From Plakobranchus ocellatus (taxonomy: Eukaryota; Mollusca; Gastropoda; Plakobranchidae), in the NCBI GenBank assembly GCA_019648995.1, contig BLXT01003003.1, positions 2,241,447 to 2,286,093 of the forward strand: DNA of 44,647 nucleotides, read 5' to 3'. Below are positions 31,208-43,200 of this stretch, piece by piece; position 1 is the first letter of the stretch, and each line of letters opens with the position of its first letter. Position numbers and translations under genes: made by a program. Below the pieces are notes generated by a model. That model was not told where the DNA came from. It ran no database searches and saw only the letters and a list, made by a program, of their open reading frames with translations.

Positions 31208-34200
31208 CTGTAAGACAGACAAAATATGGGAAAAGGTTGAAACCTGCATTATTTGTTTTCATAAATAGATAAACAGCACACCAGATAACTAATGTGTTGT
31301 CAAAGTCCAAATAGAAAAAAGAATAACGATGGAGAGGTGTTCAATCTAAACTTGCTGTGCACTCCTACCTAATTAGGCTTTTGTCAAAATAAGGCTATGA
31401 GCAATGTTGGGACTAGTGAAGTTATGTTTTTATTTTAGCTGGGCATAGTTGGGTATTTAGTGTAGCGGGAGTGTGGTTGTGTTTTATGACATTGATTTGG
31501 TGTATGCGTTGTGATTGGTTGGTTAGGCCACGTGACAATGGCAAGTTTGGATGGAGCTGCACACTGGCGGGATCTCTGGAGTAATGGATCATTCTTATTC
31601 TATTCTTTGCACTGAACAGTCGTGGACAGTCCTGGCCGCAAGTTGTAGCGAATTTGTCCGACTTCAGGAGATATATTTTAATTTTATACGACCCGTTGTA
31701 ACTGGGTTCATACCACGTTATTACCGCATAGAAGCAGTGAATTGTATTTGTATTTTGCTTGAGGCTGTGTGCCTATTCAGACTGCTGGCGCAAGACGGTG
31801 CAAGTCTACGAATTTATGTTTCTCTTGTGAAATGGTGGTATCAAGTAACTGTATGACTATTATTGTACTAGCTTCACTCACTGCGTATGAGATGATCGTG
31901 ATTTGATTAACACTGCTCGTGTCTGAGCTGAGTACATAAATATATGAACATTCGAGATTTACCCTACTGCTCTCAACAAGCTTCTACGGACAAGAATTGT
32001 CAATGGATTAAGTAGTTGGAAGCGTATGCATGTGCAAGTGATTGGAGTTGGGGTTGTATCTATAAGTCTTATTGATCTATGAAGTAGTTTTTTTGGGGAG
32101 AGTTCCTCATGGGTAGATTATTTTGTAATAACTTCAAATAAATTGTGTAATAACTTAACCTCGTAACGCTTAGCAGATTACTTTGTATTGTCGCGCCTGA
32201 GTGCGTGGACATTTGTATTTGGCTCGCCTCATATCTATCTGTCTTCTTCTTTGTGTAACTTTCCTATTTCTTCATATATTTATTTGTTTATGATAATATA
32301 GTTTTTTTCTGTCGCCTATCCCCGATGTTCTGCTTTTGAATTACGTGAACCTCTTGTTGCAGTCGATGTGATTGGTTATTTACTGTGGTTGTTGCTTATG
32401 TATGTGTATTCTCCCTGTCCCATTGACAGGCCGTGTTTGCCCCCAACAAGCAGTTTAAGTATAATAATGAGGAATTTCTTTTTGTCTATTAATGCACAAT
32501 TTCATTATGCAGCTGGTATAGGCATCTCCAAATCAGCATTCACAGATGATTCAAATATGTATTTCAATACTAGTGCCACCCACGGTTGACCCTCAAACAA
32601 GCCATTGCAGACATTTCTAGAGCAGGAAGGCATTTGGGCAGCAGACTTCAGTGTATGGATCTCAATAGCAGACACTTTTTGTTTGAGATGCTTCTTGCTG
32701 CACTGCAATCCAAGCCATATACATTACTAATTTTTACTTTGGCCCAAGTAAATTCTTGTGCTGTTGTCCTCACTTCCTTGAAGACAAACAACAAATCAAG
32801 GCTTGGCCAACCACCATAAATTTGAGAACTGTCTCAGCCTAGATTCAAATATACTCTTGGCATTTATGTAATCTGATGGAATGATCAACCCAGAGCTTGG
32901 CTAGATTAGTTTGCACATTGCATTTCCAGCGAACCCAATTTCAAAATTTCTCATTTCTTAGATTTGGCGTAGGAAATGACAATTCTTCCTTAGCATTTCT
33001 AATAAACAAAGGTTGTTTTTTTTTAATACAGTGGACTACAAATAACTTGATGTTCCTGAACGAGAAAAAAAACAACACAGGCATATCCCTTGCTTTACTC
33101 ATAAAATATAACAACAATGGGTTAGAGTGCTCTATGAAGTGTAAGATTGAGCTACGCAACTTTGACTCAGGTGAATCCTAAGACTTCTTACATTTGATCA
33201 GCATGTGTTTGTCATTCTCATTGCGGGCTGTTTGAGCCAAACTGTGAAGTAGAATCTGAGCCACTTGGTAACGACGAACCACCTGGTCAGTACAGGATAA
33301 AACACCATGTTTTTTTTTTTAATGGATAAATGATAAACAAAAGCATATTCACCTGGTCAGTATAGAAAAAAAACACCGTAATTTTTTTTTTTTTTATGGA
33401 TAAATTAATGATAAACAAAAGCATATTCAATTTAAAAAAAAAATGTTTTCAGCGTTAGGGAAACTCAATTAATGAACTTGATGCTAATGAACCCAAAATG
33501 CGCTCCTAGGCCTTCTACAATACAGGCACATTTTTTTTCACAGTGTTCTATGAAATGAACAAGCTGCTATTATCGTAATTCTTGTTAAGATGTGGCAAGA
33601 CTTAGGCAATGTAACATTAAATTAAAACATCAATAAATGTTATGATTGTACTATTAAAATAACAAATGCATGCTTTGCAACCAGGATTGAGATCGATGTA
33701 GCATTTGAATATTCTTAACCATTGAAACAGCCTGAAACCTCATTTTGTGGATTTTGAAATGTTGAGAATTGGATAAAAGTATGCTGATCCTGAGCTAAGA
33801 TATAGATATATTTTTTTTTTCAAAAGGCATTTTAAACATACATTTTGCTTTTGCACCAAATTAATAGGTTATATATATATAAAAAAAAGTTAAGATTCCT
33901 TTTTATTTGGCTCATTGGGACAAGTCACGTTTTAATCAATCAAATTGTGTAGTGCATACTTGACATACCTCAGCTGTGTTCTCTGGTGAGCATGTATTAG
34001 AAAACTCATCTAGAGCAGCTGCTTGACACTATATTCAGACAGAAAGATGTAAAACTAGGATGAGATTTTTTGGCAAAAAAAAAACAAACCAAAAACAAAA
34101 ACAAAAACAACTAAGTGAGATTTGCATTTTTCCCTATTTTAAGATAATTAATAATTGATGGAAAAGCATGTATGCTCACAGTTTCAGCCACAGTGAACAC

Positions 34201-37200
34201 TGGTGGGGCAAATGCTTTTGTTGTGGCTTGAATCCCAATTTCTATTTTGAACCAGAATTGATGGCCTTACGTGAAGATTTCAGTGCTCTAAGAAAACTTT
34301 GGTTTTCGTTCAACCAATGTCACATAAAGCTTACTCCTGCCTGCCATTTTTTAATACATCCTTTCACCAGGATATTTTACTGTAATTTTTTTACATCCTT
34401 TTTCATAATGAGCAGGGGTGTCTCGGAGGCACAGTGAGAATACTGAAAAAAAAATTTTTTTGAAGTGTGAGAAATATAAAAACGACCAGTGTCAAATCCT
34501 CTGACATACTTTGTCTTGTTTGTAGTGTCTGTGAAATTTAAGTGAAACTTGTATTTGGTCCCTGTTGGAAAATTGGAAGACTTGAATTTGTGTGACTCAG
34601 CACATTCCTTTCTTTGAGGATTCCAAGGTTTAGGCCCCTGACAAGAAGCTTATCATTCCCTTTTAAGTTAATATAGAGGATTAAAAAAATTAAGTCTTTC
34701 CCCAGACCTATCACATTACAGAAACCTACCATTTGTATGGCCTGGTTGTAGATAAGTTTGTCAGCTGTGGCCATGACTAGTTTCTGTGTGAGGGGAGTCT
34801 TGCAGCTGTGAGTAAACTCTTTGTGGATTGCCTTGCATTTCTCCACAACATGATGGTAGTAAGTGTTCATCTCGCCCAGCACTGTTTGTGGAAGGATGGG
34901 TTCAAACAGAGAAAAAATGAGTTGTGCTAACCACACTCACACATTCATTACTATAATTAAAAGCTCTAAGACTGATTCTATAACATAAAATTGGTACACA
35001 AGGATGCCAGTGGCCTCTGCTAAAAAAAAAAAGCAGGAAACTTATGACGTAACATATAGTTTTCTCAAAACTGTGGTTAAAATTCTAATTGGCTTTTAAG
35101 TAATAAAAATATGGCAAAAAAGTTGGAAATCCTGTTTAAATCAAAAAACTGACACCCATGTACACACTCAACAAAGAGTAAAATGATTGCTCTGGATAAA
35201 ATTGATACACGAACTTTGAGCAATTATAATATGAAACACAACCTGTAGTACTAACCTGTGCGTAGGTTTGTAGACTGCTGTAAACGGTCGTTGCGTATTT
35301 CATCCCTAGCCATGTGCAGAGCAGAGTTAAGCAAGTGGCAGGCTCGGGCATACAACACAAGCTGCTCTAGACTACGCTGGGAGCTGCGGTACTGACTTAG
35401 ATGTTCAGGTGACAGCTGATCAATCTGTTGTGTAGCAGTTGAAGAAAAAAAAAAAACCATTAAATCAAAGACTCAAAAGTGTTTCACTAGATTGTACATG
35501 CATGATATTGAATAGAACTTTTCACATAAGTAATGCAGTATGCTCAGCAATAGCCATTAAATATGACAGAAAAGATATTTTAAAAAAAAAAAAAAAAGGG
35601 GGAGAGAGAGAGGTGGGGGGAGCGTAATATTTTCAGATGAAACTCATTTATTGAAAAAGAACATTTTAAGGAATCACACCAAACAAAACATGAGCTTAAA
35701 ATTACATAGGGCATGCTAATCATTTAAAATACTTCAATTTGAGCTTGATAATAATATTGTAGGAAAAAGGACATTTCAATCACATGTGTTCTTTAAAATA
35801 ATTTTAAAAAAAAAATGTTTCAATTTACTGCTATCCAATTTTCATTTCTGGCACTTAAATGAAGAATCATAGCATACATCATGGGTTCACATCATGTAAA
35901 ATGCTACTGATGATTTAGCTAGGCTGATTGCAAGACATTGTTATCCCAACAAATCAGTAGTACGATTAATGCAATCAGAGTAAAGGCAAATACATTGTAA
36001 GTGTCTTACTTTCTTTGCTTCCATTGGGTCCACACTTCTGAGGGCACTTCCCATGGTGTGAGCCAGATCCAGTATACACTCCACTAAGTCCAACACAAAT
36101 GAGAGTTTACCCAGGGTCTCGTTATGGTTGTCCTGTAGGAAAAAGAGTGTATAGGCAGAGAGCTTAAATGTTGAAGTTTACACACACACACAAAAAAAAA
36201 AAGACTTTTCTTCGTTTCTATGCTTTTATAATCATACTTCTTTCACTTTCAACGCATTGATGGAGCAGTATGATTTCTTAAAGAAGGATAATGTTAACAT
36301 TACTCTACTCAGAACTTATATTCAACAGTTTACCAAAATGTGGCTTGTCATCATTATCATGTTTAAAAGGTTTTGCAAGTGTAATAACATAAAAAGCAAA
36401 GCTTAACTTTTTAAAAAGCAGAATTGCATGCATCCTTGATGTGTAAATTAACCACACGACTTTCAAACATATCTACGACGACAAGATCACTAAAGAGTGG
36501 TCACCCAACGGCACTGTAAGTCCTTTCATGACAAATTACCAAAGACACAGACCAATTTTCTACCACAGATTTACTGCCAAACATTATATGAAATAGCCTC
36601 CCTTGTACTTGATTGCCCTTTTCAATTTTGTAATTGGAGTTTTTTGGGTTTTTTTTTTTCAAAACTTTAAAGAAGTTTTAAAAAGTGAAACAATTTTGAG
36701 ATCTACCCTTTGGAAGTTGCCCATAAATATCCTTATGTGATAATTTGAATGCTTTACATTCTGTAGTGTGCAATTTTTTCAAATGATTCCTTAAGAATTT
36801 CTCCATATCTGATGAAAATGGCAATTGTCTTGATAGCATGCGACTTCCTCTTTTGCACTTAGCAGATTAGGCTTCAAAACCCTGGTAGTTAGCCTGGCTG
36901 GCCAGATTAAAATCAATAAATATAAGAATGAGAAAATAACCTCCAACTTACATCCATTAGTGTCTCCTCTGACAGTGGTTGAGGAACAAACCTCAGAGGT
37001 GTGGCTGATGTGGTAGATGTGGCCGATCCTGTGGTTGAGCCCATACCATGGAGGATACCTCCTGCTGTGGCTGATGGGGGGGACTGAGCCAGAAGCATCT
37101 GATGGGGTGAAGGGGCGTGTGTGGGTGGGGACATGTTGCGGCCATCAGCGGCTGCTGTGTATCGGGGGAGGTGATGGTGGTGGTACAAGTGGTTCCCACC

Positions 37201-40200
37201 ACTGCAGGGGTGATGTGGTAGATCTAAGGAGGATCCATAATGCAAGCCCTGTCGCAGCGGGCTGGCTGCAAAAGGAGGAGTTGTGCCCGTGGCGGAGGAG
37301 GCTGAACTGATTTCTCCGCAGGATGACAAACGCTCCCTGCTTTGACCAGATCTGTATTGCACCATCATACCTAATGAAAATAAGTCAAATCATGCCCGTT
37401 AGAAATTATTCAACTTCACAATATCTAAAGAAAATGTACCTAACATGCCAGTTATAGTATTTCCCGACCCCCTATTTCAAATATATTCTTATGATTTTTA
37501 AAAATTCCGTTCTCTCTCAAAGATGAACGAAACAGGTCATAAGAAAATGAATTTTCTGCAAAGCAAATTGGCAGCTTACACAAAAAGACCCTAAAAAGGC
37601 CCATACTTTAAAAAAAACAAAACATTTTGATCTTCAACACTTTTCAAATAGAACTATTTGATCAATGATGCTCTGAGACCAAATGAAAGTTTTATTCTTG
37701 CCTTGTCTGTTCTGGTTGGGGTACTGATGAGACAGCAGGCTTGAATCTGTGCTCACTCTGTGAAGCTCACCAAGAGCTGCAACACACACACACACACAAA
37801 GGTTCAAAATAAAAATTTTGTAAAAGTTACAATTACATTTTTTTAAATATAGAAACATATAGATTATGTCATACAACCAGCCAAAGTGCAGCCACAATTA
37901 CATTTACAATTTTGAAAAGATTATGTGTAATGAAAAAGAAATGCTTTTTTTTTTCAGTTTGAAAAAAATGAGAACTGCTGATTCTGTCCAGTGAATTCTG
38001 TAAAACAGTATCAGAGTAACATTTTTTTTTTAAAACAAGAAATGTCAAGATTAAAAGATTATAAAAATTTGCATTCTGATGTTAATTGCGCTTGGATTGG
38101 TCTTAGGCTATCCACAAACATATGCATTTGCTTTGTGCGAACACTGACAATGAACATTTTGATTGTTTCATAAATAAAAATCATGGAGGCACAAAAGGCT
38201 TGCAGAATCATAACACACACAAAGCAAGACATGGAGGCACTTTCTCTATGTTTAAAGATTCATCAATAAACATACTAAGTTCAAAATTATTGAAACTGGA
38301 ATCGACAAATGTACTCAAATGTTCCATTTAAAAGGTACTTCTTTAAAGATCTTTTTTCTCTAATAGGGGCCAAGATAAAGATTATACTAAGGCATACAAG
38401 TCTGTTTCTGTATGTGAGAGTAAAATAAAAAAAAAAGGGGGGAACAGCAGCGCTTGCAAACTGGTGACTGAGCAAAGTGATATAAAAATTCTATCAGATC
38501 ATAAAACAAGTTTACAAAATCAAGCTATTATCATTTTTATCGTAAAGCTCATTTAATTATTTTAAGTTTTTAAAAAAAAATGGGCTATCTATTTCTACCT
38601 GTAACACATTACAAATACATCATACTTAAAGGCTTACTAGATTTTGCAAGCAAACATAAATGTATTTATTATCGAATCTCCCTTGACTTGGAGTCAAATC
38701 AACTCCCCCTGAAGTTCCTATGTTTATAAAATTACACTCATCTAAATCAAAATGGCTCCTATTCAATTTTCAAACAAGAAAACAAATACAAAGTAGCACT
38801 ATGTGAAGATGCGCAAAACAACTCACAATGCCAATATCAATAATTTAATTCACATTTAATTCCTGAATTAAAAAAGGACATAATTACCAATGCTTTATGT
38901 AGAGAAATTATACAGCGTGTCTATCGAAGTTTGGCAAATATGAGTTATTTTAATCTTGCTAGATTAAGATTGTCAAAAATATAGATCCACAGGACCATCT
39001 CATTTTGTGGGACAGATAACATATTGCGAACTACTACTTGTTAAGGCAAAATTGAAGTGACATTTTCTTAAAGTCATTTCTGCCCTGTGAAATATGTTTT
39101 AAACATGGGTATTCTAATATTTAAATGTTTATAAATCATTCATAGGGATCATAGATATAAATTTTCAGGCAAATTTAATGTCTTTTAGGATTATGATTAA
39201 AACAATGTTAAATGCATTATGCAGTAGCAAAAAAATAATTAAAAGGCCCTGTGAAGCATCAAAGGAATTTTTTCACAACCTATCTATTAAATGATCCAAG
39301 AAAACAATCAAAATCAGGTGTGCACAAAATATTTGCCAGTAGAATAAAAGACACAGAGCACAAAGCCAGATATACTTAAGCTATTTAAATAAATACCCTA
39401 ATTTTTAAATGTTGGTTACATTCTCTCCTACACTGTTGTGGGATTTGTGTTATTTGAAAGAACAAATAGGAGAGAGCCTTACTGCTTAAGATGCTCTCCC
39501 TCATCTAAGGGTTTGAAGATTTTTTATTTTGGGAAGTAAATTGTCATAAACTGATGGAATTTAAAAAGTTGAATAACTTTAACACTTTCTCATTTCAAAT
39601 AAAAATTTGCTTTAAAGAGACTTCTAAAGTGTAAACACAACTTTCAGCAATGAAAAATTCATGGAATAAATTTTGAAACATGGGCAACATGCACCTTGCA
39701 ACTCATTTGGTGCTATTTCAAAAACATTTGTAGAATCAGTCTATTAACATAGATTTTTTTTCTCTTAATTTTGCTTTGCCTTAAAAAGATCACCAAGCTT
39801 TGGTGAATGCTAGGGCTGATACAATACGAGTGAAAAAATGGAAAGCTCAGCAAAAAAGCTGGAAGCAAAGTTACATTGCAAATAGATTGTATAAAAAAGC
39901 GGCCAATACCAAATCACAAATGAGTCATTCTAATTGAAATTATGTGCAGCATAAACCTTTCATCAAACTAATCAGGAACACAAAATTGTTTAAATCGTCA
40001 TAGCATTACTATCATTTAACTATGAATGAGTGTTGGGTCAATGTAAATCAAATTGTATAATACACAGTAAAGCCTATTGAATTGGCTGGTCTGTTTGTCT
40101 TCTTCAAATCCAAAGGCTATGGTCTGCTTTTATGATGAAATAAATTGCCAAAGCTGGCTTACAAAAAAAAGTAAGTAAACAAACTTACAGAGTTAAGTGA

Positions 40201-43200
40201 ATGTTAATAATACTATAATACCACTTCATTCCTAAGCACATCTATAAACACCTTATTTGAATTTATGTAGGCCCTATAGGCTTAGAACAAGTTTATGGCT
40301 TGCAACAGGCGCACAAGTAAAGAGATTCAGATGAACTAGATGGCAATGCAGATAACTCAGGTTGCAGAATCTGAGTTTTACCTTGACCTTGACCTCTATC
40401 AAACACTGCATGTTTCCAAGGTCTAAAGAGGATTTTGTGTCAATACTTGTCACAATGGAATTTTACACTTACATCTTGACAAAACTCAATTGTCTGACCA
40501 ATGGATTTACATTAGTAGGAACTTTTCTTTTTTTTAAAGAATAAAATGAAAACCAATAATTTAGATGACAATTAAAAAAAAAAAGGATTCTGTGGCTAGT
40601 CTGCATCGAGGGAAAACAAGAACAAAAAGATGGTTCTTTTTCAAAACTAAGTCCAATGTCTCCTATAAAGGACCAGCCACACAGACTTTTAAGTAGCAAA
40701 CATAACAAACATTATGAGTCTCTTTTCAATGATATAAGAGACCCTGGATCTAAAAAAAAGTGACAATTATTACAAGTGAAACAATATTTATTACACTTTT
40801 TTTTTCTGCCATAGAGAACCTCATTTGAGATGCAGTGATACCACGCAAATAGGCTTTTACTTTGATCACCGCAAACAAAAGCTGATTTTGCAAGTCAAGA
40901 TAGCAATATGCAGTATAGTAACAAAAATATTTTTAAAAAATTGAAGGAAATGCCAATTTGTCATTTTTTAATTCACCCAAGACTAATTGGACAAAGCAAA
41001 AGCCCGAAAATTGATTTAGAATTCAGTCTGGAAAAAAGTCAAACTGCTACAGAAATACTGAAATATGAACACAGCAAGATTTTATGATCACTACAATCCT
41101 TACCCTCCCTCTGTCTGCCTGCGAGCGCCACCATATTGTCCGGCACTGTGTTGTACTGATGGTTGTGATAACCCTGGTGTACATGCATATAATGCTCCCC
41201 ACAACACACTCCCCCCGAGATACCAACCAGACCCCTCGCTGAAGCAGCAGAAGCAGGGGAAGCAAATGGGGCAAGAACAGGCTCCACGGCAGTGGGAGAG
41301 TTGTCCCTCGGCTGGCACACTGCTGAAGAGGATGTGGTGGTTGTGGAGGAGGAGGAGTCCAGGTGGAACATGACAGGCATCTTGTTGGGACTGCCAGGGA
41401 TGGCAGGCAGGGAGTGGGCCGAGGTCAGTGGAGGGTAGGGACAGGAGAGAGAGGGGGCGACACCACCTATATTCTCCCCAGATGAGCAGGATATCGCACC
41501 ACCCAAGGAAGAGGAGGAGTTTGACAGCTGAAGGTGATGATTGTGATGATGAGGGGGAGGATGATGCAGGAAGGGGTACGTGTTCAAAGCTGCATGGTGG
41601 AGATGGGAGGGAGAGAAAAGAACATCGGAATGATGTGCCCGAGGATAAAGTTTAATAAAGGCAGCTGCAAGCAGAAGCTTACTTTGTATTGCAGAGCAGG
41701 AGTAGAAGCAGAAGCATGCATTTTGGTCACCAACAATCATTATAAAATGTACCCAAAAAATGAAAATCGTGTGGTAGTTATAGAGAAAAGGTTAAATACA
41801 TCCTACATCATTATACCCCATATCACATCAAAACCGGCCGTAACTTCTTTGATCAGCACAAGAGCCACCAAACATTAAAGTTTCATGTTTGCAATGGGCT
41901 TGGCATCTTGATCATATTCGTGCACACACATTGTTTTGTTCCCAGTCGAAAAAAAAAAAAACATTTGAAATTTGGTGATCCCAGGGATCATAAAAGGTCA
42001 GCTAGAAAACAACCAATATTTAAAATGCATGATACGCAGCATATCACTTACACTAACAGGTTATAAAGCCAGGTCTTTTCAAGAGAACTATCTCCTTCTA
42101 AAAAATTATTTTGTAGCCCAAAGTTTCATCTGCAGCTCAATTGTAAAGCATTACTTTCAGTATGGGAAGGAATTTGAGCAAGGACAGAGACAATCTACTC
42201 ACATGTTTTCCTCAGAGGAGAGCTGATCAAGTTGGCTGTGTATGATGGAGGTGTGACCACACCCACACTAGATCTTCTCCAAGAGGGCCCAGCACCAGCA
42301 TTGGGAGGTGTTCCCACACAGAATTGTACTGTACCGCATGGGGGGAAAAAAAGTGTAGATATTGCACAGAGGAGTTGCAAAATGCGCATCAAAGTTCTGT
42401 GCACAGCAACAAGACATGCAATTCCTTTTCTTGTATGCCATCATAGCATTATATTTTGTTAGTTACTGAGTGTTATACTAAACTGCTGTACTCCTCCTTC
42501 AAATTTTTTTTTGGTTTTAAAGTCTCTTTCAAGTTCTTACTCTACAGCAATAAGAGTTCTTCATTGTGCACCACTACAAGTAGTGGAGTGGCAGGGAGGG
42601 ACATCATCATATGGTTTCCTTTGGGACGCATAAAGATTTTTATAATCAGTCTCTTCATTAATACTACATGGACATTTAAATAAAGGCCTGCATTAACAAA
42701 GTGAATTTTAACTAACTTCCAAGATGAAATCATTCAAACAGAACGCCTGAAATTTCATTCATAATTCAATAGTGAAGAACATCTTATGCTTGATGTAGGT
42801 AAATTTCCTGAGATTTTTTCTGACAGTGAGAAAGAAGTGAATTTTCTTTTTTCATGCTACTGTAAAAGCATGGGATTAACAATTGAAGTAGAATGAGTGT
42901 ACTAGATAATTAAGATTAAGCATAAAAACACCTAATGGATAGAATGACTACTAAATGCTAAATGCCAGACACAGATAACAAACATTTTACAATACTTGTG
43001 ATAAGAGCTTTGAATACTGCCCGAATTGCCGTACTAATTAATTATGCTAAAAGATGTCAACAATGGGTTGTGAAAAGAAAACAATTGAGAAAACTTGGAA
43101 TGCTTTTCCTATAAGATTAAAGATTCCTAAAGGTTTCTTCATCTTTGTGTCGTCCCCCCCCCTCCCCTCCCCCCTTGTTTGAGAGCTCAAAAAATATCGC

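Noticed and set aside
31551-31856. 101-codon plus-strand open frame
   Set aside because: It lies inside the probable solo LTR in an intron. It has no recognised motif, and its length is possible by chance in this less AT-rich segment.
32505-32750. Minus-strand frame with LKSAAQM-like text, possibly a pogo/Tigger-type helix-turn-helix fragment
   Set aside because: The resemblance is too weak and short. No catalytic block or terminal repeat supports it.
40380-40400. TGACCTTGACCT-like nuclear receptor half-sites in a ULK intron
   Set aside because: A single short match in 3 kb of intron is expected by chance and has no supporting context.
41065-41878. Plus-strand and alternative minus frames over ULK exon E and similar frames over exon G
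   Set aside because: They are shadows of the His/Ser/Pro-rich coding exons. Only the minus frame that splices in phase has relatives.
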